A DNA stretch of 64,000 nucleotides from Streptomyces noursei ATCC 11455 (lineage in GTDB: Bacteria > Actinomycetota > Actinomycetes > Streptomycetales > Streptomycetaceae), in NCBI RefSeq assembly GCF_001704275.1, contig NZ_CP011533.1, positions 2,170,001-2,234,000 of the forward strand. Reading direction: 5' to 3'. Positions 1-8,764 of the stretch are shown piece after piece. Under the pieces are notes generated by a model. That model was not told the origin of the DNA. It ran no database searches and saw only the letters and a list, made by a program, of their open reading frames with translations. The position numbers and the translations under genes are program-made. Positions within the stretch are counted from its first letter, which is position 1. Every line of letters begins with the position of its first letter.

Positions 1-246
1 GCCCCAAACCCTGCCCATGGAGATCGGAGAGCCCGAAACACTCGTGGCGCTCGTCGCACTCAGGGCGCTCGTGGCGCTCGTCGCGCATGCGAGGGCAGAG
101 GGGCAAGTCACCGGAGACCAGGGACCACGTACGTCGAGCCTTTGAGACTGGCCAGATCCCGCCGACGCGCTGGAAGAAGGAGCTTGTTCGGACAACCGAT
201 CCTCGGCCAGTCACAACGATGAGTTGAGCACGCCTAAGGTGAACCA

Positions 247-1233
247 GTGGACACCGAGGCATTGCGATCGTTCGTCCGGGCAGCCGAGCTCGGCCAGTTC
301 CAGCATGCGGCCGACGAGCTGGGCGTGACACAGCAGGCAGTCTCCAAGCGGATCGCCACCCTGGAGCGCGAACTGGAAGTCCGCCTGTTCACACGCACCG
401 CCCGAGGGGTCGAGCTGACACTCGACGGTCAGGCGTTTCTCTCCCATGCCCGGAGCATCGTCGCGGGGGTCGAGCGCGCCATCAACGCGGTCAGGCCGGG
501 CTCCCGGGCCCTTCGGATCGACGTTCTGGGCCTGCGAAGCGCGCAAGCCGTCGTCCTGCACGACTATTGGCGGTCGCGTCCCGAAGCCGATCTCGACGTG
601 GTGACCCTCAGAGCCAACGACCCACGCGTGGTGGTCGCCGCCGTCGAAGCAGGCGATATCGACGCCTCGTTTCGTACCGTCATCGCCCCGGCCGCGCTAC
701 CACCCGACCTGCAAATGATCCATGCCTTCGACTCCCCGCTGGAACTTCTCGTCGGCCCGAGACATCCGCTCGCCTCCGCGCGAAGACTGACGCCGCCACA
801 GCTGCGCAAACACCGGATATGGGTGCCGGGTATCGCACCCCGAAGCGAATGGGCAGAGTTCTACGATCAGCTCGCCACGCACTTCGACCTGCGTATCGAC
901 GCGACAGGCCCGCACTTCGGAGACGAAGTACTCCTGGACACCCTCGCAGACTCCGCGGACGTGGCCACCCTGATCGGGACACGCGACCGATACATGTGGC
1001 CGGCCAACCACGACCTGCGCCGCATCCCCATCGTGAATCCGACCCTCGCATACCCGCTCTCGCTCATCCTCCCCAGAACGAATCCGCATCCGGAACTCCG
1101 CCGCATCATCGCCCACCTTGGCACCCTGCCAAGGCTCCCCGACGCGGTCTGGCGCCCGTCCTGGGCCACCACACCACAGCGCGGCGATAGCGACATCGAG
1201 AATGCTCAGAGATCCCGACCCCGCCCAAGATGA
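247..1233 (+). CDS. LysR-family transcriptional regulator
   Basis: Probable LysR-type regulator of 328 residues. Residues 1-60 form the winged helix-turn-helix: the run QHAADELGVTQQAVSKRI and the following LERELEVRLFTRT are typical of the family. Residues 85-290 look like the periplasmic-binding-protein-like effector domain. The GTG start directly precedes the conserved helix 1 (DTEALRSFVRAAE), so nothing upstream is needed. LysR proteins usually control a neighbouring gene, but no divergent partner lies in the 246 bases to the left, so the target is probably outside the window or distant. The C-terminal 25 residues are polar and non-conserved. The ligand is unknown. Confidence 0.9.
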   Translation: MDTEALRSFVRAAELGQFQHAADELGVTQQAVSKRIATLERELEVRLFTRTARGVELTLDGQAFLSHARSIVAGVERAINAVRPGSRALRIDVLGLRSAQAVVLHDYWRSRPEADLDVVTLRANDPRVVVAAVEAGDIDASFRTVIAPAALPPDLQMIHAFDSPLELLVGPRHPLASARRLTPPQLRKHRIWVPGIAPRSEWAEFYDQLATHFDLRIDATGPHFGDEVLLDTLADSADVATLIGTRDRYMWPANHDLRRIPIVNPTLAYPLSLILPRTNPHPELRRIIAHLGTLPRLPDAVWRPSWATTPQRGDSDIENAQRSRPRPR

Positions 1234-1717
1234 CTCGATCACCCCATCGCGGCGAGCTCCTTCCCCACCCTCACCGGCACGCCTACCAGCCCCGCCGCCC
1301 CCGACGGCAAAGCACGAACGTCGCCACATCGCCACGCCTCCACGTCTCCACGTCTCCACGTCTCCAACCACGCATACCTCGAAGACCGAAGCCCGTTGCG
1401 TGATCGCCCAGGCGCTCGCCCACAACGGCGATCCGTAGAAACCGAGCAACGCTCCGGTCGCCGTCGCCGTCGCCGTGGTCCCGGCGACCGCACGCTCGGC
1501 GTCGCGGCCCTCAGTCCGCGTATCGCTCCCACCGGCGCCGGTCGGTGGGCCACGACCAGGGCGTGCCCGACGCGTTGCGGCAGCCCAGCAGCAACGACCA
1601 GGCCGTCGAATAGCCGACAGCCCGCACGATCGACACGTCGACGGCCTGCCCGGGCTGCCTCTTCCGCTGCCGCCGGGTAGCTTCTGAGCAACCGTCCCTC
1701 TCTCTTCGGGGGTTTCC
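1234..1717. other. Intergenic stretch with 8-bp tandem repeat
   Basis: No convincing gene; open frames here are low-complexity shadows rich in Arg, Pro or Ser. The run CACGTCTC is repeated three times without interruption at about 1341-1364. No clear terminator hairpin for the LysR gene was found. Confidence 0.5.
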
Positions 1718-2413
1718 GTGGCCGTCGTACGTATCGGTGTCGCGCTCTTTGCCGTCCTGTTCGCCGTGTCCCCGGACGGCAGCGGTCCGCCTCTGCCGGA
1801 CCGGCTGGCCGACACCGGCGGGGGCAGTCAGCTGATCACCGCCGTCGCACCCCGCACCGGCGCCACGACGGGGACGCTGACCTGGTGGGACCGGCGGGGC
1901 GGCAAGTGGGTCGTGGCCGGCAGCACGCCCGCCCGCTTCGGGGCGAAGGGCCTTGTCGAGGGCCGCAAGCGCCGACAGGGCACCAACACCACCCCCGCCG
2001 GTCTGTACGACCTTCCCTACGGCTTCGGGATCAAGGCCGCGCCGAGCGGGACCGCGACGCCGTACCGCCGGGTGAACCGGAACTCCTGGTGGTGCCAGGA
2101 CGATCACTCGCGCGCCTACAATCGCTGGGCCGAGCCGCTGCCCGCCGACTGCCGCGCTACCGAGTCCGAGCACCTCGCCGACTACGGCACCCAGTACGCG
2201 CACGCGCTCGTCATCGGCTTCAACTACGAGAAGCCGGTACGCGGCCGGGGCGCGGGCATCTTTCTGCACGTCAACGGGCGTGCTGCGACGGCCGGTTGTG
2301 TCTCCGCGCCCGCGGACGCCGTGCGCCGGATCCTGGCCTGGGCCGAGCCCTGGCAGCGGCCACACATCGCGATCGGGACCACCTCCGGACCCACCGCGAT
2401 CACTCGTTACTAG
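1718..2413 (+). CDS. Secreted L,D-transpeptidase-like protein
   Basis: A 231-residue protein with a short hydrophobic N-terminus (residues 4-16) that looks like a signal peptide or anchor, followed by a YkuD/ErfK-type domain. The catalytic signature HVNGRAATAGCVS lies near residues 184-196, with the nucleophile Cys at about 194 and His at about 184. This arrangement is known from L,D-transpeptidases and related secreted enzymes that make 3-3 peptidoglycan cross-links outside the membrane. The GTG start gives the signal-like N-terminus. There is no lipobox and no Ig-like domain, so it belongs to the short YkuD proteins common in actinomycetes, whose exact substrate is often untested. Confidence 0.8.
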   Translation: MAVVRIGVALFAVLFAVSPDGSGPPLPDRLADTGGGSQLITAVAPRTGATTGTLTWWDRRGGKWVVAGSTPARFGAKGLVEGRKRRQGTNTTPAGLYDLPYGFGIKAAPSGTATPYRRVNRNSWWCQDDHSRAYNRWAEPLPADCRATESEHLADYGTQYAHALVIGFNYEKPVRGRGAGIFLHVNGRAATAGCVSAPADAVRRILAWAEPWQRPHIAIGTTSGPTAITRY

Positions 2414-2631
2414 AACGAGGGCTCCGCAGGGGCATCGCGGTGGCGGCGTCGAGCGTGCGGCGCGGCGATGCGTTCGCCGGCCCGGTTGAGGGCGTCGGCC
2501 AGGGCGAGGCCCTTCCCCAAGTCGAGGACGTCGAGCACGTCGGCCTGGGAGCGGCCGCACAGTGGGGTCGGGTGGGGAATCGGGTGGGGAAACCGTCCGA
2601 ATGCCCTGCCCGAGCACACCGCGGACGGGGG

Positions 2632-3138
2632 TCACAGGTAGTCGAAGAAACGTGTCCGCCACGTCGGGGGATGCTCGGGCGGGTAGTAGGAGACGAGGTC
2701 GCTGACGCCGTCGTATCGCGTCCCGAGCAGATGCTCCGAGATGGGGATGTAGCCGAGTGCTTCGAGCTCTTCAGCGACGCGATGACGGTCCGTGTTCCGG
2801 CAGGGCTCACGTTCCTCTGCCTCTTCCTCGTCGTGGCTTCCGGGACTGCCCAGGGCCAGGGTGGCGAGGTTTCCGAAGTTGCTGATGGTCACGATGATGT
2901 GTTCCCCGCTGGCCGTAGCGGCATCTGGGATGACGATCGTCCCGTGGTGGCTGGCGTCCTGAACCCCACGGTCGACGGTGCAGGTGCACTGGAACCGCTG
3001 GTCCAGACGGGTTGCGAGGTGGTCGAACCGGGCCCGGGCAGCCGTGTGGTCATAGCCGCGGGGGAATTCCATGTGGTCCGGATCATCGAGTGCTCGCAGC
3101 AGTTCCCACGCGTGCTGGTCGCCGAGAGGCATGTACAT
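2632..3138 (-). CDS. Hypothetical protein, family not recognised
   Basis: About 168 residues when started at the ATG at 3138, or the nearby ATG at 3132, just downstream of an AAGGAG ribosome-binding site. The open frame extends 14 codons further but lacks a better site. The protein is soluble and acidic in the middle, where a Glu-rich stretch occurs around residues 100-110, and has no membrane segment. The N-terminus mentions a His/Trp-containing helix (GDQHAWELLRAL) and the C-terminus ends RTRFFDYL. No catalytic motif is evident. It stands alone, convergent with the L,D-transpeptidase gene. Confidence 0.55.
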   Translation of the reverse strand: MYMPLGDQHAWELLRALDDPDHMEFPRGYDHTAARARFDHLATRLDQRFQCTCTVDRGVQDASHHGTIVIPDAATASGEHIIVTISNFGNLATLALGSPGSHDEEEAEEREPCRNTDRHRVAEELEALGYIPISEHLLGTRYDGVSDLVSYYPPEHPPTWRTRFFDYL

Positions 3139-3589
3139 CTTCTCCTTGCTGGTGAGCAGGGTTGGAGTGCCGGCTGACATCCGCAGCGTAGGCGGACCGG
3201 TCGACGTCGCCGCCGGATGCCGTCTGCCACCGGACGGCGACTTGGATGGAGCGTCCGGCCGCGCCTTCAGGCCCGCTCCCCGGGCGCGCTGTCGGCCGGA
3301 TTCGGGGCTGATGCGGAATGCGAAGCGGCACGGGCGTCATCGGACGCGCGGCGGCGCCGAACGCAATTCTCCTCGACCGAGACTGGCCGCCGGTCCGAGG
3401 CCACCTCCGAGTCCGGGAACGCCCGCCGGTCGATGCGCTCGGTCACGCGCCGCGGACAGGTTGCCGTGCCTGCGGACAGGTTGCCGTGCCTACGGGCGGG
3501 TTCCGATGGTTTCCGTGGCACCCCTTTGCTCGTTGTTCATGGCGGGGGTGGCCTTCGCCGACCGCATCAAGCTCCGGAGGAGCAGGACC
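3139..3589. other. Intergenic stretch
   Basis: No supported gene. A 14-bp direct duplication (GGACAGGTTGCCGTGCC) occurs at about 3454 and 3475. The last 20 bases hold the GGAGGAGCAGGACC leader of the next gene. Confidence 0.4.
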
Positions 3590-4072
3590 ATGACCACACT
3601 CACCGCCATGCCCACTCCGCCGGACAGGGAAGCCACGCAGCGCGCCCGGGTCGGCCGGATGCTCGTCGCCCCCGATTCGATCCCGGAGACGGCTGCCACC
3701 CTGCTGCCGGAGGACCTGTCCGGCCCGCTCGCCGTTGTCTACGTCTCGGTGCTGGCGGTGTACGCCTCCGGGCAGCCGGTCGACTCGATCACTGTGGGCG
3801 TGCACCTGCACTGCCGGGGACGCCTCGCCGAAGTCGGCGGGAGCACATACCTCACCGCGCTCGCCCAAGCCGGGACGGGCACAGTCTCGTTGGCGGCATT
3901 GCCCGCGTTCCATCGGCCAGCGGACGTGGTCCCCATGCGCACGCCCACAGCCTGCCGCACTTCACCGCCGTCCAAGGAGCTGCTGTGGGACAAGGTGATC
4001 GCCGAGTTCACCAGCGCGGCACTCTCGACGACGAGCACCGCCTCGACCTCCTCGTACCTGCCGGCGACGTAG
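3590..4072 (+). CDS. Stand-alone DnaB N-terminal-like domain protein
   Basis: A 160-residue protein starting at an ATG preceded by GGAGGAGCAGGACC. Residues 15-100 resemble the N-terminal (primase-interacting) domain of replicative DnaB helicases: the order RMLVAPDSIPET, LLPEDLSGP, VYVSVLAVYASGQPVDSITV and LAEVGGSTYLTALAQ follows that domain. No RecA-like ATPase domain follows; after about residue 105 the sequence turns into low-complexity Ser/Thr-rich residues and stops. It may be a truncated helicase gene or one of the short DnaB_N proteins seen in Streptomyces. A DnaB-like ATPase-fold protein without a P-loop lies at 18.5-19.3 kb. Function unknown. Confidence 0.55.
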   Translation: MTTLTAMPTPPDREATQRARVGRMLVAPDSIPETAATLLPEDLSGPLAVVYVSVLAVYASGQPVDSITVGVHLHCRGRLAEVGGSTYLTALAQAGTGTVSLAALPAFHRPADVVPMRTPTACRTSPPSKELLWDKVIAEFTSAALSTTSTASTSSYLPAT

Positions 4073-4470
4073 GCGAGGTCCGTTCGCTCCCTGTCCCGTG
4101 GGCCGGGAGCGAACACTCCCCTGCCCGTGGCTTGGACGGGCCGGCCGCCGGGCGTGGGGCTACTCCACGCGGGGTGGCTGCTTGGTGCGGGCGCGCGGGG
4201 CTTGGGTGAACCACGTGAACACGGGAGCCAGGCTGGGCGGGACGGGACGGGACGGGACGGGACAAGCGTTGATGACGGCGAGGAGGTGCCAGTAGCGTTC
4301 CGTGCGGGGGGGGACGCCGGCGATCTCCAGGGGTGTCAGCAGCCAGTGGCGCAGGTCGGTGTCGTGAAGAGCGTGTCGCCGTGCATACCGCCGTTCAAGG
4401 GGGGCGGCTTCAGGACCGCTCCCGTGCTGCGGGTGCTCGGAGAAGCGAGGGCTTCGGGGCCGGCCGTCGG
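4073..4470. other. Intergenic stretch with GGGAC tandem repeat
   Basis: No supported gene. The pentamer GGGAC is repeated five times in a row at about 4239-4263. Confidence 0.5.
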
Positions 4471-4947
4471 CTATCCCATGGCCGCGCGGGCTGCGTCGAG
4501 AAACGTCAGCCGGTTGCCCTCCAGGTAGTCCCGCACGCTCTCACCATCGGGCAAGCCTTCCCACACGGTCCGGTTGAGGTCGAGGAAGTACGCCCGTGCC
4601 GCGTCATGCACCGACAGGGGGAACTGGATGCGGATGAGCCGCTCCGCGACCCACAGTCGGTTCATGACGTCCTGGGTCTTGAGGTACCAGGCGTGAGTGT
4701 CGTCGAACTCGGGAGGCCGGCTGAACGCGGAGCGTTCCGCCTCGGCCGCCACCTCGATGAACCTCTCCAACAGTGCCAGCCGTTCCGCGCGCCGGGTCTC
4801 CGACAAGCCGATCTGCTGCCGTTGCTGCTCAGCCCGTTCCGCCGACAGCTGCGTCCTGTGCTGGACGAGGTAGGACAGCATGCCGCCGAGGACGACGCCG
4901 CCCAAGGATATGAGTGACACCCAGATCTGACTTGGCATGCCGGTCAT
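4471..4947 (-). CDS. Small membrane-anchored protein, unknown function
   Basis: A 158-residue protein with one N-terminal membrane segment (about residues 7-27, IWVSLISLGGVVLGGMLSYL) and a following basic and coiled-coil-like region (QHRTQLSAERAEQQRQQ). The rest is a soluble helical domain with conserved-looking WVAERLIRIQFPLSVHDAAR. Such short anchored helical proteins are frequent in Streptomyces and lack a known role. It stands alone between two opposite-strand genes. Confidence 0.65.
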   Translation of the reverse strand: MTGMPSQIWVSLISLGGVVLGGMLSYLVQHRTQLSAERAEQQRQQIGLSETRRAERLALLERFIEVAAEAERSAFSRPPEFDDTHAWYLKTQDVMNRLWVAERLIRIQFPLSVHDAARAYFLDLNRTVWEGLPDGESVRDYLEGNRLTFLDAARAAMG

Positions 4948-5239
4948 CGTCCCACGCCAGGGCTGGGTTCAGTGGCCTCGCCGATGCCACCCCAACTGGC
5001 TCCGGTTCACGATCGATTCGTAAGGGTCAGGCGTTGTGAGGTGGCTCCGGAGGCGGTCCGGTCCGGGACCACCGGCCGCCTGAGGAATCGAGTGCTCCTC
5101 GCTCTCCATGACGGATGCCGACACGTGAAACGCTTCCGATATCGATCAACCCCCGCCGCGGGAGCTCTGGCCGAAGCGCGTGGCGTCAACACCTCGATAT
5201 GAGGTACGAATGACTGACGATCAAGAGCGGGGGCTGGAG

Positions 5240-5845
5240 ATGCATCGCAGGAAGCTCGGCGTGGCCATGGGACTCACGCTGGTACTCGCACTGACGGGCT
5301 GTTCGGGCGGGAAGGGCGGAGGGGACGGCGTGGCCGACGCCCCGTTCAACCCGTCCCAGCTGGCACAGGCCATCCCCAGTCAGCTTGCCGCGCCGAAGGG
5401 TTGGAAGGGCCAGGAGCCCCACGTTCTCGACGGGAGCGCGGCCCGGAAGCAGTGCGAGACGCAGGCCCAGTGGAGCTGTGCCGGACTCACCGCCCAGGCG
5501 ACCACCCGGCACTTCTCGTTGGGCTCGGGCGGTGACACCAACGTCATGTTCACCCTCCTCGCCTACGACTCCGTAGAGAACGCCAAAGTGGGCATGAAGG
5601 CGGCGGTCACCGAGAACCACAAGGACGAGAAGACCAAGCCCAAGCCGCTGACCATCGACACGGACGCGGACGAGACCGACGCCTACACGGACCAGGAGTA
5701 CTCGGCGGCGGCGCTGCGCGTCGGCTCCGTCGTGGCCGTGATGTTCGGCAAGCAGCTGCCCAAGGACCACGACCTGCCGTCCTTCGCCAAGCTCCAGGTC
5801 AAACGCATCACCACCGCCGCCACAGGCAAGAACCCGGACGCCTAG
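5240..5845 (+). CDS. Secreted lipoprotein, unknown function
   Basis: Starting at the ATG at 5240 gives a canonical lipoprotein signal peptide: basic MHRRK, a hydrophobic stretch and the lipobox LALTGC, with the lipidated Cys at about residue 21. A second possible start at 5210 adds ten acidic residues before the basic region. The mature part has about 180 residues, with a conserved-looking pair of Cys (RKQCETQAQWSC) that could form a disulfide. It should sit on the outer face of the membrane. No enzyme motif was seen. The gene is monocistronic. Confidence 0.7.
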   Translation: MHRRKLGVAMGLTLVLALTGCSGGKGGGDGVADAPFNPSQLAQAIPSQLAAPKGWKGQEPHVLDGSAARKQCETQAQWSCAGLTAQATTRHFSLGSGGDTNVMFTLLAYDSVENAKVGMKAAVTENHKDEKTKPKPLTIDTDADETDAYTDQEYSAAALRVGSVVAVMFGKQLPKDHDLPSFAKLQVKRITTAATGKNPDA

Positions 5846-5955
5846 GAAGCGCCCTCCGCTCCGTCGACAAGGCCCACGTGAGGCCACGGTGCTCTCCCTT
5901 CGGGATCGTCGCCTCGCGCGTCGGAGTTCCTTGGCCTCCGCGCTGTGACAGCCGG

Positions 5956-6327
5956 TCAGACCGCCGGGCGGATCAGGGCGCCGGTCTTCTGCCGAAGTGC
6001 CGCTTCCAGCCGGTCGCGGGTCTCGGTCTGGGCGGCGATCCGCTCGTTGAGGACCGCCAGCCGTTCCCATGCGACCCGCAGGCCCTTGTCCGACGGCGGT
6101 GCGGCAGCCACATCGCCGTCCAGGCACGGCAGGAACACGCGCACATCGTCCAGGGTGAGTCCGGCGGCCAGCAGATAGCGGATGTTGCGCACCCGCACCG
6201 CCGCCCCCTCCTCGTACACGCGGTAGCCATTCGAGGCCCGCTCGGATGAGATCAACCCCGCCTGCTCGTAGTGCCGTAGCGCACGCGCGGTCGTCCCGGT
6301 CACCTTGGCCAGCTCGCCGATCTGCAC
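5956..6327 (-). CDS. MerR-family regulator
   Basis: A 123-residue MerR-type regulator. Residues 1-70 carry the winged helix (VQIGELAKVTGTTARALRHY, then NGYRVYEEGAAVRVRNI), followed by the helix that leads to a C-terminal coiled coil (about 80-115). The GTG at 6327 was chosen because GGAGG sits eight bases upstream; two further in-frame GTGs lie upstream. There is no Cys cluster for metals, so it belongs to the organic-ligand or unknown-ligand group. It follows the SDR gene by 26 bases on the same strand and probably regulates it. Confidence 0.85.
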   Translation of the reverse strand: MQIGELAKVTGTTARALRHYEQAGLISSERASNGYRVYEEGAAVRVRNIRYLLAAGLTLDDVRVFLPCLDGDVAAAPPSDKGLRVAWERLAVLNERIAAQTETRDRLEAALRQKTGALIRPAV

Positions 6328-6353
6328 CCGCCCCACCTCCCGCGCCACTCCTA

Positions 6354-7121
6354 TCACGCCACGACCGCTCCACCGTCGACCGGGAGTACGACTCCGGTGA
6401 TGAACGATGCCGCCGGTGCGGCAAGCCGGGTGATCGCCCCGGCCACCTCCTCGGGGCGGCCGATCCGACCCAGCGGAGTGTGTGCCAGCTGCCATTCCCG
6501 CACTGCGGCCATGCGCTCCGGCCCCAGGCCCTGATGTTCGCCGATGGGGGTGTCGATCGCGCCCGGGGCGACGGCCACGACCCGGATCCCGCGGGGTGCC
6601 AGCTCGACCGCCCAGCTGCGGGTCAGCAGTTCCAAGGCGGTCTTGGTCGCGGCGTAGACCGAACTGCCGGGCCAGGCCCGCTGCCCCACCGACGTACTGA
6701 CGTTGACGATCACCCCGCGCGCCGTCTCCAGGAGCGGTAGCGCCGCTTGGGCCAGCAGGATGGGGGCGATGAGGTTGGTGGCGAGCTGAGGCGCGATGTT
6801 CTCCGGCGTCAGCGTGCCGAGGGCGCCGCTGCGCACGATGCCGGCGTTGTTGACCAGCACGTCCAGTCGGCCATGTGTCTCCAGTACGGCTCGGACGATG
6901 CGCTCGGGCCCGCTCTCGGCGGTGATATCGGCGGCCAGGGGCGTGATCCGGTGGTGCCCGGCGGCGGTCTCCTTGAGCGGTGCGATGCGCCGTCCGATCG
7001 CGATCACGTGGGCGCCCTCGGTGGCGAAGGCGCGGGCGGTGGCCCGGCCGATCCCGGTGCCGGCCCCGGTGATGGCGATGACCCTGCTGCTCTGTGGTGC
7101 GGTGCTGTTCATGCCGGTCAT
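6354..7121 (-). CDS. Short-chain dehydrogenase/reductase
   Basis: A classical SDR of 255 residues, acting on an unknown alcohol or ketone with NAD(P)H. The cofactor motif TGAGTGIG is near residues 19-26, the NNAG motif is near 92-95, and the catalytic Ser with YAATK follows near 145-165. A DGG-type C-terminus closes the fold. An Arg pair after the second strand (IGRRIAP) suggests NADPH preference. The start could also be three codons downstream. It forms a likely two-gene operon with the MerR regulator just downstream, a common arrangement for inducible reductases. Confidence 0.87.
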   Translation of the reverse strand: MTGMNSTAPQSSRVIAITGAGTGIGRATARAFATEGAHVIAIGRRIAPLKETAAGHHRITPLAADITAESGPERIVRAVLETHGRLDVLVNNAGIVRSGALGTLTPENIAPQLATNLIAPILLAQAALPLLETARGVIVNVSTSVGQRAWPGSSVYAATKTALELLTRSWAVELAPRGIRVVAVAPGAIDTPIGEHQGLGPERMAAVREWQLAHTPLGRIGRPEEVAGAITRLAAPAASFITGVVLPVDGGAVVA

Positions 7122-7330
7122 CGTTCAACCCTGCCGCCAGTGGCAAGGTCAAGCAGCTGTCCTCGTGCGACCGGCGGTCAACGGTTCACCGGTTGCCTCG
7201 GTGACTCCGTAGTGGTCGACGTCGAAGACCGACATCCAGGCCGCGACCGGGCACTGCTGACCGACAAGAGCGGCCCGACGCGGCTCGGCGTCGCCCTGAC
7301 GCTGAACCCATCGGACACGGATACGCCCTA

Positions 7331-7492
7331 GGGCGCTTCTGATGGATCTCCGCGGCGTCGCGGCGCCTGCCACGCACGCTCGCGGCGTTGCCGAAATGCC
7401 CCCATAGCTCCGCTATGAAGACATCCCGGCGCCTTGCGATCGCACGCACCAGGCGCCGCTCCTTCTTCCACGGAGATCCATCAGAAGCGCCC
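7331..7492. mobile_element. MITE, complete copy (162 bp, 25-bp inverted repeats)
   Basis: The element begins GGGCGCTTCTGATGGATCTC and ends with the reverse complement of the same sequence; 24 of 25 terminal bases match. TA flanks both ends, consistent with a 2-bp target duplication as made by IS630/Tc1-like or some IS5-group transposases. It holds no transposase gene, only a short frame encoding RRRDVFIAELW. A second, truncated and inverted copy lies at 52214-52342. The right end supplies part of the stop codon of the neighbouring membrane-protein gene. Confidence 0.85.
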
Positions 7493-8457
7493 TAGCCCCG
7501 CCACCGCACCCCGTGCCGCCGCCGCTGCCGGTGGATCTCCCACCAGGACACCGCCGTCACCGACACCGGGCCACCGAGGAACGCGCAGACCGCGAGCGGC
7601 ACCGGGCCCGGCGGCAGGCCGCCCGCCGACAGGCCGAGGAAGGCGAACACCCAGACCAGGACGGTGGTGACCAGCGCGGGCAGCGCCGCGTGCAGGGCGG
7701 ACAGGTGGAAGGCGTGGCGCAGCGCCGGACCGGAGGCGAAGCAGAGGAAGAAGATCACCCACCAGAACGGCGCCCAGCACACGAACATCACGGACGCCCA
7801 GAGCAGCAGCCCGGGCCGGTGGGCGTTGCTGGACAGCAGCCCCATCACCTCGCCCGCCGCTGTGAACAGCAGCGGCACCAGCGTCCAGGCGCCGAAGTAC
7901 CACAGGGCCGACCGGCCCGCCGGCCACAGCTGCGTCCGCATGGCCCGCCGAGTCCCGGGCCTGGCCACCCAGAAGAGCAGCGCCACCACCACCGCCGCAC
8001 TCGACAGCGCAAACCAGGGCGCGAACAACAGCCGTTGCAGGAACCCCTGCCATGCCTCCCCCACGTCCTTCCAGCCACCGAACACGGCCAACAGCACCCC
8101 CGACATGACGAGGGCCGCCCAGGCCCGCACCCGCTGCACCCGGAGCACCTCGGGATCCTCGACGTGCCCTTCCGGGCGTACGGGGAAGACCCGACGCGCC
8201 ATGCGGCGGGCCGTACGGGCCAGTTGGTAGCCGACCATCAGTGGCACGGTCAGCCACCACAGGCACGGGAGGAGCAGCACCAGCAACACCCCGGGGGACA
8301 TCTGCTCCCGCTGCCCCCGCAACACCTCGCCCAGCGGCGGCCATTCGTCCTCACGCAGCCGTCGCCACAGCGGCGTGTACGGCCGCGGCGGGTCGCTCGC
8401 GGGCCGCGGCCCGCCGCACGGTGACCGGCCGGACGGGCGGGGTGCGTCGATGCTCAT
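7492..8457 (-). CDS. Multi-pass membrane protein, unknown function
   Basis: About 321 residues from the ATG at 8457; the frame is open further upstream but without membrane-protein character. After a Pro-rich cytoplasmic N-terminus (about 45 residues), some six or seven hydrophobic segments follow, the first being VLLVLLLPCLWWLTVPLMV. A short cytoplasmic loop contains RPEGHVEDPEVLRVQRVRA. No transporter signature was recognised. The stop codon TAG is made by the end of the adjacent MITE, so the C-terminus may once have been longer. It is divergent from femX. Confidence 0.7.
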   Translation of the reverse strand: MSIDAPRPSGRSPCGGPRPASDPPRPYTPLWRRLREDEWPPLGEVLRGQREQMSPGVLLVLLLPCLWWLTVPLMVGYQLARTARRMARRVFPVRPEGHVEDPEVLRVQRVRAWAALVMSGVLLAVFGGWKDVGEAWQGFLQRLLFAPWFALSSAAVVVALLFWVARPGTRRAMRTQLWPAGRSALWYFGAWTLVPLLFTAAGEVMGLLSSNAHRPGLLLWASVMFVCWAPFWWVIFFLCFASGPALRHAFHLSALHAALPALVTTVLVWVFAFLGLSAGGLPPGPVPLAVCAFLGGPVSVTAVSWWEIHRQRRRHGVRWRG

Positions 8458-8764
8458 GGGCGTCCCTGCCACGGTCCCGGAAGGGGACGCGACCCGGCCC
8501 GGCCGCGGTTCCCGACGGACGCCCCGTGCTGCCGGGAAGCAGCCGGCGCGACAGAGCCGCCACCGTGTTGAACGACGCTCTGCACGTTTTGGACGACGCT
8601 CTGCATGTTGATGAAGCATCGGGTTCGCGACACCCGCGATGGGGATGATGTGCGTTCTTGCTGTGCGGTCCGCGTCTGCTTCGTGCACGACGACAGCATG
8701 TGCACGAAAGACCTGAAAGTGCCGTATGCCTCGGTAGGCTGGTGCGTCGAGCAGAGGAGTACGC

